Of a DNA stretch of 64,000 bases, positions 31,239 to 40,345 are shown in pieces. The notes under the pieces were generated by a model, which was not told the origin of the DNA, did not search any database, and saw only the letters and a program-made list of their open reading frames with translations. The stretch is from Pseudomonadota bacterium (GTDB taxonomy: Bacteria; Pseudomonadota; Gammaproteobacteria; Steroidobacterales; Steroidobacteraceae): positions 1-64,000 of the forward strand of contig JAKAXA010000006.1 of the NCBI GenBank assembly GCA_021816775.1, given 5' to 3'. The number at the start of each line of letters is the position of its first letter. Position 1 is the stretch's first letter. A program made the translations under genes and the position numbers.

Positions 31239-34097
31239 ATGACGTCCGCGCTCGATGTCTGCGTGCAGCGTCACCTGGACGCCCTGGAGGCGGCCGCGCC
31301 GGGTCTGCTGGCGACCCTGGCGCCCGCGGTCGCAGAGGCGTTGCCCCGGGTGTTTGCGGCCAGCGACTTTGTCGCCGAGGCCTGCATCCGCGATCCGCAA
31401 CTGCTGCCCGACCTCGCGGCGCATTGCGGGCTCGAGCGGCCGCTCGAGCCCGGCGAGGCCGCGCGCCGGGCCCCGCCGCCGGCGGACACCGAGGCGCAGA
31501 TGCTCACGGCGCTGCGCCGCTGGCGCAGGCGCGAGCTGGTCCGCATCGCGTGGCGCGCGCTGGCGGGTTGGGCCGGCATCGAGGAGAGCCTGCGGGAATC
31601 TTCGGATTTCGCCGATGCGGCTGTGGCCGTGTGCGTCGAGTACGCGCGAGGGCAGCTGACTGAGCGCTTCGGCGAACCGCGCGGCCCGGACGGGCAGGCG
31701 CAGCCGCTGGTCGTGGTGGCCATGGGCAAGCTCGGCGGGCGCGAGCTGAACTTCTCCTCCGACGTCGATCTGGTGCTGCTGTTTCCCGAGCACGGTGAGA
31801 CCGATGGCCCCCGCCCGATCAGCAATGAGGAGTTCTTTACCCGGCTCGGTCAGGGGATGATCCGGCTGTTGGAGTCGCCCACGCACGAGGGCATCGTGCT
31901 GCGCGTGGATATGCGCCTGCGCCCCTTCGGCGACAGCGGGCCGCTCGTGGCCAGCTTCGCCGCGCTGGAGGATTATCTGCCGCTGCACGGACGCGACTGG
32001 GAGCGCTACGCGTACGTCAAGGCGCGCGCGGTCAGCGGCGCTGCGCGCTTTGCGGAAATCCAGGCCGCATCACTGCGCCCGTTTGTCTACCGCCGCTATC
32101 TGGATTACGGGGTGTTCGAGAGTCTGCGCGAGATGAAGGGGCTCATCGAGCGCGAGGTGGTCAGGCGCGAGCTCGCCGGCCACATCAAGCTCGGTCCCGG
32201 CGGCATCCGCGAGATCGAGTTCATCGCCCAGACCTTCCAGCTCGTTCGCGGCGGGCGCGACCCGCGGCTGCAGACCACCTCGCTCCTCGCAGCGCTCGCG
32301 CTCCTTGCCGAGACCCGGATCCTGCCCGCGGCGGAGGTCAGGGAACTGATCGAGGCGTACCGCTATCTGCGCCGTCTGGAGAACGCGCTGCAGATGCTCA
32401 GCGACCGCCAGACCCACCAGCTGCCCGAAGAGGCGCTGCCCCGCGAGCGCATCGCCTCGGCGATGGGCGAGACGGACTGGCCGGCGCTGCTGCGCACCCT
32501 GGACCGCCATCGCGCTCGCGTGGCCGGTCACTTCAACCGGCTGATGTTCGGCGCCGCCGCGAGCCCCCGTTCCGGCGTGCCGATCGATCTCGGGCGGGCC
32601 TGGGACGACCCGGCCGAGACGGCTTCTCTGGCCGACTCGCTCGCCGAGTCCGGGTTCGTCTCACCGGCCGAGACGGCCCGGCAACTGCTCGAGCTGCGCG
32701 CCTCGACGCTGGTGCGCAAGCTCGATGAGGCCGGCCGGCGCCGCCTGCAGGCTCTGCTGCCACCGCTCTTGGCCGATATCGCCGCCGCGGTTCCCGGCGC
32801 CGAGGAACAGCGGACGGTGCTGCAGCGCATCCTTGCGATCCTCGAGGCCATGGGCAAGCGCTCGGCATACTTCGCGCTGCTCAGCGAGAGCCCGGCGGTG
32901 CGGGTGCGGCTGGTGGAGATCTGCCGGCGGGGCGAGTTCCTGGCGCGCCAGATCGCCGTCTATCCGCTGCTGCTCGATGAGTTCATCGACGAGCGCGCCT
33001 TCGAGTCACTGCCCGGGCGCGAAGAGCTCGCGCGCGAGCTCGATGCCGCCCTGCAGCGGGCCGAGCCGGACGATCCGGAGCGTCAGGTCGAGGCACTGTG
33101 CCACTTCCAGCGCGCGGCGGTGTTCCGGGTGGCGGTGGCGGACCTCTCCGGCCGGCTGCCGGTGATGCGTGTCAGCGACCGGCTCACCGAAATCGCCGAA
33201 ATCATCCTCGATCGGGCGATCGCGCTCGGCTGGCGGCAGATCACGGCGCAATTCGGCGTGCCGTCCTGCGGTGAGGAGCGCCGTCCGGTGCGCGTATGCG
33301 CGATCGCCTACGGCAAGCTCGGCGGCATGGAGCTCGGCTACGGGTCCGATCTCGATCTGGTGTTCGTGCACGACTCGCGTGGCGAGCGGCAGGAGACCGT
33401 CGGCGCCCGCGCGATCGACAATCAGCTCTTTTTCGTCCGTCTGGTGCAGCGGGTGGTGCATCTGCTCACCATGCACTCGGCGGCCGGCCGGCTCTACGAG
33501 GTCGACGTGCGGCTGCGCCCGAGCGGCAAGGGCGGGCTGCTGGTGACACAGATCGATGCCTTCGCCGAGTATCAGCGCCATGAGGCGTGGACGTGGGAGC
33601 ATCAGGCGCTGCTGCATGCGCGCGCCGTGGCCGGCTCGCGCGAGTTGTGCGCCGAATTCGAGCGCATCCGGCTCGAGGTGCTGCGCTTCAGCGTGCGCCG
33701 GGAGCAGCTGCGCGAGGAGGTCCGCGCGATGCGCGAGCGGATGCGCCGCGAGCGCCCCCGCGGCGAGGCGGATTGGATGGATCTGAAGAACGATGCCGGT
33801 GGCATCGCGGACATCGAGTTTCTCGCCCAGTACTGGGCGCTGAAGTGGGCGCGCGAGTATCCGCCGGTGGCGATGTACGCCGATACCATCCGCCAGCTCG
33901 AGTCCGTCGCCTCGGCGAACCTGGTGCCCCAGTCGAGCGTCGATACGCTCACCGAGGCGTATCGCGCCTACCGGGCCTGCCGGCACCATCTGGCGCTCGC
34001 CGGCGCCGGCGAGGAGCGTGCGCCGGCCGCCGAATTCGCCGCCAAGCGGGCCGCGGTGAGCGCCATCTGGGCGGACACCTTCGGGCCTGGGGGTTAG
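31239..34097 (+). CDS. glnE: Bifunctional glutamine synthetase adenylyltransferase/adenylyl-removing enzyme
   Basis: Controls glutamine synthetase by adding or removing AMP on a Tyr, in response to the PII protein. The 952-residue product has two nucleotidyltransferase domains: the N-terminal remover with GKLGGRELNFSSDVDL (about residue 162) and the C-terminal transferase with GKLGGMELGYGSDLDL (about 691), separated by a helical linker containing the KLGPGGIREIEFIAQ motif. Both catalytic Asp pairs are intact. The ATG at 31239 gives the usual N-terminus; the frame is open about 32 codons earlier. The partner genes glnA, glnB and glnD are not in this window. Confidence 0.97.
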   Translation: MTSALDVCVQRHLDALEAAAPGLLATLAPAVAEALPRVFAASDFVAEACIRDPQLLPDLAAHCGLERPLEPGEAARRAPPPADTEAQMLTALRRWRRRELVRIAWRALAGWAGIEESLRESSDFADAAVAVCVEYARGQLTERFGEPRGPDGQAQPLVVVAMGKLGGRELNFSSDVDLVLLFPEHGETDGPRPISNEEFFTRLGQGMIRLLESPTHEGIVLRVDMRLRPFGDSGPLVASFAALEDYLPLHGRDWERYAYVKARAVSGAARFAEIQAASLRPFVYRRYLDYGVFESLREMKGLIEREVVRRELAGHIKLGPGGIREIEFIAQTFQLVRGGRDPRLQTTSLLAALALLAETRILPAAEVRELIEAYRYLRRLENALQMLSDRQTHQLPEEALPRERIASAMGETDWPALLRTLDRHRARVAGHFNRLMFGAAASPRSGVPIDLGRAWDDPAETASLADSLAESGFVSPAETARQLLELRASTLVRKLDEAGRRRLQALLPPLLADIAAAVPGAEEQRTVLQRILAILEAMGKRSAYFALLSESPAVRVRLVEICRRGEFLARQIAVYPLLLDEFIDERAFESLPGREELARELDAALQRAEPDDPERQVEALCHFQRAAVFRVAVADLSGRLPVMRVSDRLTEIAEIILDRAIALGWRQITAQFGVPSCGEERRPVRVCAIAYGKLGGMELGYGSDLDLVFVHDSRGERQETVGARAIDNQLFFVRLVQRVVHLLTMHSAAGRLYEVDVRLRPSGKGGLLVTQIDAFAEYQRHEAWTWEHQALLHARAVAGSRELCAEFERIRLEVLRFSVRREQLREEVRAMRERMRRERPRGEADWMDLKNDAGGIADIEFLAQYWALKWAREYPPVAMYADTIRQLESVASANLVPQSSVDTLTEAYRAYRACRHHLALAGAGEERAPAAEFAAKRAAVSAIWADTFGPGG

Positions 34098-34164
34098 GGG
34101 GCAAGATGCCGCGCGCGGCCGGTATAATGCGCGCCTGACCGTCCCGTGCCCGCAAGGAATTGAC

Positions 34165-34362
34165 ATGGCCGCAGCCGCGCAGCCCCTGATTCAGCCAAAC
34201 GCTCAGCATCAGTACCAGGTGGGGGAAGAAGACCTGCCGCTGTCGTGTCCCATGCCGCAGATGCAGCTGTGGAATTCCCATCCGCGGGTGTATCTGCCGA
34301 TCGAGAAGACCGGCTGGGCCAAATGCCCCTACTGCGGCGCCGAGTACACGCTGCGGCGCTGA
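34165..34362 (+). CDS. Small CHCC-type zinc-finger protein
   Basis: A 65-residue protein with a Cys-His-Cys-Cys zinc site: Cys 28, His 39, Cys 54 and Cys 57 (CPYCG). It matches the zf-CHCC family also found in subunit NDUFS6 of mitochondrial complex I. The role in bacteria is unknown. The segment NSHPRVYLPIEKTGWAKCPYCG is highly conserved. A GGAAT-like site precedes the ATG. It starts 67 nt after glnE and is convergent with waaA. Confidence 0.85.
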   Translation: MAAAAQPLIQPNAQHQYQVGEEDLPLSCPMPQMQLWNSHPRVYLPIEKTGWAKCPYCGAEYTLRR

Positions 34363-34368
34363 GCCGGC

Positions 34369-35643
34369 TCAGCGTGATGCGGCGCCGAGCATTGGCGTGA
34401 TCAGGGCCACCAGCCGCTCAAGCGCGCCGCGATGGGCGCTCACCACGGCACGGCCCTGTGCCCCGGCGCGCGAGCGCTCGCCGGAGTCGCGCAGCCAGCC
34501 GGTCATGCACTCGGCCAGCTCCCCCGCGTCGCGCACCTGCCGAGCCGCGCCGCACTCGAGCAGCAGCCGCGCCACCTCCTCGGCGTTGAACTGATGCGGG
34601 CCGGTGGCGATCGGCCGCCCGAGCGCCGCCGGCTCGAGCAGGTTGTGCCCGCCTATCGGCACGAGACTGCCGCCCACGAAGGCCGCATCGGCCGCCGCAT
34701 AGAATTCCAACAGTTCCCCGAGCGTATCGAGCAGCACCACCGCGGCGTCTGCAGCGTCCGCGGGCTCGGGCGAGCGCGAATGGCGCACGTAAGCCATGCC
34801 CTGAGCAGCGAGCAGCGAGGCGACCGCCTCGAAGCGTTGCGGATGGCGCGGGGCGAGCACCAGCAGCGCGCCCGGCAGCGCAGCGCGCACCCGGCGGTGG
34901 GCGCCGATCACGGCGGCTTCCTCACCCTCGTGAGTGCTGCCCGCGACCCACAGAGCGCGCGCCGGCGCATAGCGCTCACGCAGCCGGGCGCCGCGCACGC
35001 CGATGTCCGGCGGCAGGGGGCAGTCGAATTTCAGGTTCCCGATGACGTGCGTGTGCGCGGGCTCGGCGCCGATGGCGCGGAAGCGCTCGGCGTCCTGCGC
35101 GCTCTGCGCGGCCACCACTGCCTCGAGCAGCGTATCGTGCAGGAGCGCTGCGAAGCGGCGATAGCGGCCCGCCGAGCGGCTCGAGAGACGTGCGCTCGCG
35201 ATGATCAGCGGCGTGCCGCGCAGCCGGCACTGGCGGTAGAGCGTCGGCCACAGCTCCGTTTCCAGGATGATCGCGATCCGGGGCCGCGTGCGCTCGAGGA
35301 AGCGGCGCACCGAGCCCGGCAGGTCATAGGGCAGATAGCGCACCGTGACTTCGGGGCCGAGTGCGGCGGCGCGCGCCGCTCCGGTCGGGGTGAACGCGGT
35401 CACCAGGATCGGCAGGCTCGGCCAGCGCGCGCGCAGCGCCTTCACCAGCGCCGCCGCCGGCTGCATCTCACCGACGGAGGCCGCATGGATCCACAGCGGC
35501 GCCCCGGCGATCCGCGATCCGAATCCGAAGCGCTGCGAGAGCGGCAGGGCGCGCGGATCGCGCGCCGCTCGAGCCCGGATCCACAGCATCGCCGCATGCA
35601 GCGGCGCGGCCACGTACACGGCAAGCAGATAGAGCAGGCGCAC
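34369..35643 (-). CDS. waaA: 3-deoxy-D-manno-octulosonic acid transferase
   Basis: Transfers Kdo from CMP-Kdo to lipid A in the inner membrane. The 424-residue product (E. coli 425) has an N-terminal membrane anchor (LYLLAVYVAAPLHAAML), the acceptor-side WIHAASVGEMQPA with the catalytic Glu, ILETELWPTLY, and the C-terminal GT-B domain with GSTHEGEEAAVI and GGSLVPIGGHNLLEPAALG. The GTG start at 35643 shares one base with the kdkA stop. Whether it adds one or two Kdo units cannot be read; the adjacent Kdo kinase suggests a single one. Confidence 0.96.
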   Translation of the reverse strand: MRLLYLLAVYVAAPLHAAMLWIRARAARDPRALPLSQRFGFGSRIAGAPLWIHAASVGEMQPAAALVKALRARWPSLPILVTAFTPTGAARAAALGPEVTVRYLPYDLPGSVRRFLERTRPRIAIILETELWPTLYRQCRLRGTPLIIASARLSSRSAGRYRRFAALLHDTLLEAVVAAQSAQDAERFRAIGAEPAHTHVIGNLKFDCPLPPDIGVRGARLRERYAPARALWVAGSTHEGEEAAVIGAHRRVRAALPGALLVLAPRHPQRFEAVASLLAAQGMAYVRHSRSPEPADAADAAVVLLDTLGELLEFYAAADAAFVGGSLVPIGGHNLLEPAALGRPIATGPHQFNAEEVARLLLECGAARQVRDAGELAECMTGWLRDSGERSRAGAQGRAVVSAHRGALERLVALITPMLGAASR

Positions 35644-36374
35644 TAGGGCGCCCGCGCCGGCGGCTGCGGCGGCTCGGCGCGGTAGCCATCGAGCAGCGCC
35701 TGCCAGTCCGCCTCGGTGAATCGCTCGGGTGCCAGCGCGTAGGTCACTTTCTCCAGCGAGCGGCGCAGCCGCACGAGGTTTGCGTCGCGCCACAGGCCAT
35801 CGGGGCGCAGCTGGCAGCGATCGAAATCCACCAGATACACCACCTCATCGCCGAGCAGCACATTGTGCGCGTTGAGGTCGGCGTGACACATGCCCAGATC
35901 GTGGAAGCGCCGGATGCACCGCCCGACCGAAATCCACGTGAGCAGCGGCAGCTCTGCCTCCTGCAGGGCCGAGGTGAGCGACACCGTGCCGGGGAGCCGT
36001 TCGGTGATGATATCGCCGCGGTAGAGGCGCCCATCGCGCAGATAGCGAGCGGCGATCGGCGCCGGCACCGGCAAGCCTGCCCGGTGCAGCCGGTGCGTGA
36101 GCACCCACTCGGCGAACGGCCGCGTGAGCTCCTCGGCGCGCCAGAGGTAACGGTCGCCGTAGAGCCGTGCGGCAAGTCCGCCCCGCCGGTAGTGGCGCAG
36201 GGCCAGCTCGCGATCCCCGGCCTGCACGAATTGCGTCGTGCCGCGGCCGCGCGCCGTGCCGAGGAGCCGGCCCCGCGAGGCCCAGAATTGCGGCTCGAAC
36301 CACTCCGGCTGGCAATTGCGGGCGAGGGCGGCGTTGTATAGCATGGCACCGCCGGCGATGGGCGAGTGCTTCAC
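35643..36374 (-). CDS. kdkA: 3-deoxy-D-manno-octulosonic acid kinase
   Basis: Phosphorylates Kdo at position 4 on Kdo-lipid A, as in Haemophilus and Vibrio. The roughly 240-residue protein has the family signature GRGTTQFVQ near the start, ALRHYRRGG, HADLNAHNVLL (catalytic loop with the Asp and Asn) and YLVDFDRC (metal-binding Asp). The GTG at 36374 is chosen because family members have about 30 residues before RGTT; an ATG at 36344 is an alternative. It overlaps waaA by one base, so the two are coupled, and it is divergent from the heptosyltransferase gene by 60 nt. Confidence 0.92.
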   Translation of the reverse strand: MKHSPIAGGAMLYNAALARNCQPEWFEPQFWASRGRLLGTARGRGTTQFVQAGDRELALRHYRRGGLAARLYGDRYLWRAEELTRPFAEWVLTHRLHRAGLPVPAPIAARYLRDGRLYRGDIITERLPGTVSLTSALQEAELPLLTWISVGRCIRRFHDLGMCHADLNAHNVLLGDEVVYLVDFDRCQLRPDGLWRDANLVRLRRSLEKVTYALAPERFTEADWQALLDGYRAEPPQPPARAP

Positions 36375-36434
36375 CAGGGGCCCGAGCGGCCAGTTCGCGC
36401 TCACCGGTTCGCGCTCCTCAATCCAACACCCGCG

Positions 36435-37487
36435 ATGTTGCCGCCAGACCGACCGCCGCGTTCCCTGTGCATCCTCAGACTTTCGGCGCTCGGCGACGCC
36501 TGCCATGTCGTGCCGATCGTGCGCACGCTGCAGCGGGCCTGGCCCGAGACGCAATTGACCTGGATCATCGGTAAGGCGGAGGCGCGGTTGCTCGGGCTCA
36601 TCGAGGGGGTGGAGTTTATCACCGTCGACAAGCGTGCCGGGCTTGCCTCGGCGCGCGAAGTGCGCGCGCGGCTCGCCGGGCGCCGGTTCGACGTGCTGCT
36701 GCACATGCAGCTCGCGCTGCGCGCCAGCCTGATCTCGCGCCTCGTGCCCGCCTCGCTGCGACTGGGATTCGACCGCGCCAGGGCACGCGAGCTGCAGTGG
36801 CTGTTTACCAATGCGCGCATCGCCGCGCACACCCGCGAGCACGTGCTCGATAGCTTCTTCGGCTTTCCGGCCGCCCTCGGCATCGCCGAGCGCACGCTGC
36901 GCTGGGACGTCCCCCTGTCCCCCGAGGCGCGCGAGTACGCCGAGCGGCTCATCCCCGAGGCGCGCGCGACTCTCGTCATCAGTCCGTGCTCGAGCCATGC
37001 GCTGCGCAACTGGCGGCCCGAGCGATACGCGGCGGTCGCCGAGCATGCCGTGCGCCGGCACGGCATGCGCGTCATTCTCGTCGGCGGTCCCGCAGCGGCG
37101 GAGCGCGAGATGGGCGCGCTCATCGAGCGCGCCGCGCGCGCCCCGCTCGACAATCAGATCGGGCGCGACACGTTGCCGCAGCTGCTGGCGCTGCTCGAGC
37201 GCGCCACGGTGCTGCTGAGCCCGGACTCGGGTCCGGCGCACATGGCGACCATGGTCTCGACCCCGGTGATCGGCCTGTATGCTGCCACCAATCCCGAGCG
37301 CAGCGGCCCGTACCTCTCGCGCCGCTGGTGCGTGAACGCTTACGCTGAAGCCGCGCGGCGCTTCCGCGGCTGCGAGCCCGAACAGCTGCCGTGGAGCGCC
37401 AAGATCGAGGAGCCGGGGGTGATGGACCTGATCGGGGTGGATCAGGTGACCGCCAAGCTCGATGAATTGTTACCATCGCGCCGATGA
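36435..37487 (+). CDS. GT9 family glycosyltransferase, probable LPS heptosyltransferase
   Basis: A 350-residue cytoplasmic-face glycosyltransferase. It has SLCILRLSALGDACHVVP (GT9 N-terminal motif, with the catalytic Asp), the ISPCSSHALRNWRPERYAAVA sugar-nucleotide loop, and SPDSGPAHMATMVSTPVIGLYAATNPERSGPY, the C-terminal ADP-heptose-binding region. It probably adds heptose to Kdo; which position is unknown. Start is the ATG at 36435. Its last codons overlap the DUF6165 gene. Confidence 0.9.
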   Translation: MLPPDRPPRSLCILRLSALGDACHVVPIVRTLQRAWPETQLTWIIGKAEARLLGLIEGVEFITVDKRAGLASAREVRARLAGRRFDVLLHMQLALRASLISRLVPASLRLGFDRARARELQWLFTNARIAAHTREHVLDSFFGFPAALGIAERTLRWDVPLSPEAREYAERLIPEARATLVISPCSSHALRNWRPERYAAVAEHAVRRHGMRVILVGGPAAAEREMGALIERAARAPLDNQIGRDTLPQLLALLERATVLLSPDSGPAHMATMVSTPVIGLYAATNPERSGPYLSRRWCVNAYAEAARRFRGCEPEQLPWSAKIEEPGVMDLIGVDQVTAKLDELLPSRR

Positions 37488-37873
37488 ACGACATCCTGGT
37501 GCCGATCTCCCCGGGCGAGCTGCTCGACAAGATCACGATCCTGAGGATCAAGGCCGCGCGCATCACGGATGCGGCCAAGCTCGCCAACGTGCGCCTCGAG
37601 CTCGGGCTGCTCGAGCGGACCTGGCGGGATGCCTGCGGCGCGGCGGATGTCGCGGCCGATGAGCGCGCCCTGCAGTCGGTCAACGAGCGCCTCTGGGACA
37701 TCGAGGACCGCATCCGCGACAAGGAGGCGCAGCGCAGCTTCGATCAGGAGTTCATCGAGCTCGCCCGCTCGGTCTACGTTGCCAACGACGAGCGCGCCGC
37801 GCTCAAGAAGCGCATCAACGTCGCGCTCGGCTCACGGCTCATCGAGGAGAAATCCTACCAGCCGTACCGCTGA
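37484..37873 (+). CDS. DUF6165 family protein
   Basis: A 129-residue cytoplasmic protein of unknown function, resembling the DUF6165 family that neighbours LPS genes. It begins MNDILVPISPGELLDKITIL and is mainly helical and charged (ARITDAAKLANVRLELGLLERTW). It overlaps the end of the heptosyltransferase gene by 4 nt (ATGA), so it is probably co-translated and may assist core synthesis. No catalytic motif is visible. Convergent with tolC. Confidence 0.8.
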   Translation: MNDILVPISPGELLDKITILRIKAARITDAAKLANVRLELGLLERTWRDACGAADVAADERALQSVNERLWDIEDRIRDKEAQRSFDQEFIELARSVYVANDERAALKKRINVALGSRLIEEKSYQPYR

Positions 37874-37899
37874 GGTGCGCCGCCCCGGCGCACCCGCGC

Positions 37900-39360
37900 T
37901 TACTCCTTCGGTGGCGGCGGCGTCATGCTCTCCGGAGTCAGTGCGCCCTCGCTCGAGACGCGCACCGTCGTGGTCAGCCACTCGTTGACGGTCGCGACCT
38001 CGGCCGGGCTGAGGGTGCCCGCCGCGTACTGCAGCTGAATGATGCTGTTGATGTAGTTGTAGCGGCTGGTGGCATAGTTGGTCTGGGCCGACACCAGGGC
38101 GCTCAGGGCGTTCAGCACGTCGACCTCGGTCTGGGTGCCGACCTTGTAGCCGGCTTCCGTGGCCTTGTAGGCGGTCTGGCTCGAGGTGAGCGCCTGGCGC
38201 AGCGCGCGCACGTTGGCGATGCCGGTGATCACCCCGAGGTAGGCGTCGCGGGCCTGCTGGATGGTCGAGCGCGAGGCCTGCTCCACCGCGTCCTGGGCGG
38301 CCATCGCCTGGTACTGGGTCTGGTGGATGCGTGCGAGGTCGCCGCCGCCGCTGAAGAGCGGCAGCGAGAACTCGATGCCGATCTGCCGGTCGTTGGTGGT
38401 GGCGCCGAGACCGTGGAAGACCTGCCCGAAGACCGTCTGATCGGTGCTGTCGCTGCTGTAGGAGCGGCTGGCGACGAGACTGATGGTGGGGATGTCGCTG
38501 CCGAAGGCGGCGCGCACGTTGTACTCGGCGACGCTCTGGGCGAGGCGGCTCGCGATGAGGGCGAGGTTCTGCTTCAGCGAGGTCTGTACCCAGGCGTCCT
38601 GGCTGGCCGGGTGGGGCATGGCGAGCGGCAGGCTCGCGCCCGGCTCGCTCAGGGTGCGGTACTGGGTGCCGGTGATCACCGCGAGCTGATCGAGGGAGTT
38701 GGCGAGAGTCTGCTTGGCGGTGATGACCGCGGCGGCAGCGGTGTCGCGCGCCGCGCGGGCCTGCTCGACGTCCGTGATGGCGATGAGGCCGACCTTGAAG
38801 CGCTCCTTGGCCTGCTCGAGGCCGAGAGTGAGGGCTTTGAGCGAGGACTGCTGCGCCTGCAGGGTGTCGACCGCGGCGAGCACGTTGAAGTAGGCCGTCG
38901 CGGTGCGCAGGATCAGGCTCTGCGCCGCCGCCTCGTAGTTCGCCTGCGCCTGGGCCACCTGCTTGTCGGCGGCCTTGAGGTTCATCCAGTCGGTCCAGGA
39001 GAACAGGCTCTCCGTCAGGTCCAGGCTCCACTGCTTGGCGTTGCTGTTGGAGCTCGACGGCAGGCTGTAGGTGTAGAGGTTGCCGGTCGAGGTCGAGCCG
39101 ATCTGACCGCTGCTGCCGGCCGAGTGGCTCCAGGTCTTGCCGGCGGTGGCGGTGATCTGCGGCAGCAGCACTGCCCAGGCCTCCGGGCGCGCCTCGCGCG
39201 CGGCCATGTAGATGGCGTAGGCCTGCCGGAAGGTCGGGTCGTGCAGCCGCGCGTCGCGATAGACCTGCAGGAAGTTCGTCGCCGAGCCGAGCGCCGGCAG
39301 TCCGAGCGCGAGTCCGCCGGCGAGCAGCGCGAGAGTGAGATGACGTCGGGTGGTTCGCAT
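37900..39360 (-). CDS. tolC: TolC family outer-membrane efflux protein
   Basis: Outer-membrane channel for type I secretion and RND/ABC efflux. The 486-residue product has a signal peptide (LTLALLAGGLALGLPALGSA, cleavage near residue 26), then the typical two-fold repeated helical barrel, with FLQVYRDARLHDPTFRQAYA at the start and the periodic coiled-coil Gln/Ala-rich segments. The C-terminal SPEAVATVNEW-like domain is present. The ATG at 39360 precedes the signal peptide; the frame opens earlier. It lies 109 nt behind the pcm-type gene, a conserved pair. Confidence 0.92.
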   Translation of the reverse strand: MRTTRRHLTLALLAGGLALGLPALGSATNFLQVYRDARLHDPTFRQAYAIYMAAREARPEAWAVLLPQITATAGKTWSHSAGSSGQIGSTSTGNLYTYSLPSSSNSNAKQWSLDLTESLFSWTDWMNLKAADKQVAQAQANYEAAAQSLILRTATAYFNVLAAVDTLQAQQSSLKALTLGLEQAKERFKVGLIAITDVEQARAARDTAAAAVITAKQTLANSLDQLAVITGTQYRTLSEPGASLPLAMPHPASQDAWVQTSLKQNLALIASRLAQSVAEYNVRAAFGSDIPTISLVASRSYSSDSTDQTVFGQVFHGLGATTNDRQIGIEFSLPLFSGGGDLARIHQTQYQAMAAQDAVEQASRSTIQQARDAYLGVITGIANVRALRQALTSSQTAYKATEAGYKVGTQTEVDVLNALSALVSAQTNYATSRYNYINSIIQLQYAAGTLSPAEVATVNEWLTTTVRVSSEGALTPESMTPPPPKE

Positions 39361-39469
39361 GGGCTTCCCTAAAAACACCGCCGGGGGCGCAAAGTTGCAC
39401 GCCGGCGGGCAGGTTGTGCGAAGCGGCCGATTGCCTATCGGTGCATGCCGCGGCATCCGGCCGCCGTGA

Positions 39470-40117
39470 TCAGAAGATGAACTCCACCGGCCGCTCGGCA
39501 TGCGCCAGCGGATCGATGACCGTCTCGAACAGGCTCTCCTCGGTCCAGGCGTCCTCGGCGACCCGGCGCACCAGCCTCGCCTCCATCACCGGGGCGGCGC
39601 CGACCACGACGAACAGCCGTCCGCCGACGGTCAGTGCGTTCTGCCAGCGGCGCGGGCACACCGGGACCGAGCCGGTCACGGCAATGGCCTCGAAGCGGCC
39701 CGTCGGCTCGAACGCCAGGGCATTGGCCGTGACGATGTCCACATCGCGCAGGCCGAGCGCGCTCGTCGTGCGCCGCGCCATCTCGGCCAGCTCCGGCACG
39801 ATTTCGAGCGATTGGACCGACTTGCCGACGGCGCGCAGGCAGGCGGTGATGAACCCCGATCCGGTGCCGACCTCGAGCACCCGCTCCCCGCCGGCGAGGT
39901 TCAAAGCCGCGAGCAGCCGCCCGACCACGCTCGGACGGAGCATATGCTGGCCGGCCGGCAGGGGAACTTCCGTGTCGGCGTACGCCAGGAAGCGGTATTG
40001 CGGCGGCGTGAACGCCTCACGCGGCACCTTGCGCAGCGTGTCGAGGACGCGCTCATCGAGCACGTCCCAGGCGCGCACCTGCTGCTCGATCATCTGTTCG
40101 CGGGCATCGGCCGGCAT
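39470..40117 (-). CDS. Protein-L-isoaspartate O-methyltransferase family protein
   Basis: A 215-residue class I methyltransferase with the AdoMet motif VLEVGTGSGFITACL and the substrate-side IEQQVRAWDVLD and VPREAFTPPQY segments. This subgroup sits upstream of tolC in many proteobacteria; it is pcm-like, but its actual methyl acceptor is not proven, and repair of isoaspartate is not guaranteed. The ATG at 40117 gives the expected N-terminus MPADAREQMIEQQ. Confidence 0.88.
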   Translation of the reverse strand: MPADAREQMIEQQVRAWDVLDERVLDTLRKVPREAFTPPQYRFLAYADTEVPLPAGQHMLRPSVVGRLLAALNLAGGERVLEVGTGSGFITACLRAVGKSVQSLEIVPELAEMARRTTSALGLRDVDIVTANALAFEPTGRFEAIAVTGSVPVCPRRWQNALTVGGRLFVVVGAAPVMEARLVRRVAEDAWTEESLFETVIDPLAHAERPVEFIF

Positions 40118-40287
40118 CGTGACGGAACTCCAAACCGAACAAGAGCTTCCCGGCAAGCCGGGGCAGGGGAAAATTACGGGTTTTCGGCGCTCCTGCCAAG
40201 CCGATTTGCGACGAGATATGGTGAATTAGCGCTGGGACGCCCCTGTCCATGCGGTATGCTCGCGGCGTTCGCGTGCTCGGGTATGGA

Positions 40288-40293
40288 TATAAT
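40288..40293 (+). promoter_or_regulatory. Possible -10 element upstream of the GGDEF-EAL gene
   Basis: A perfect TATAAT in an otherwise GC-rich intergenic region, 53 nt before the start codon. No good -35 is present, so an activator or alternative factor may be needed. Confidence 0.35.
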
Positions 40294-40345
40294 CAATAAT
40301 TCGCGCAGCAGCCAGGACGCAGCCGCCCGAGGGAAGCTCACCTGA

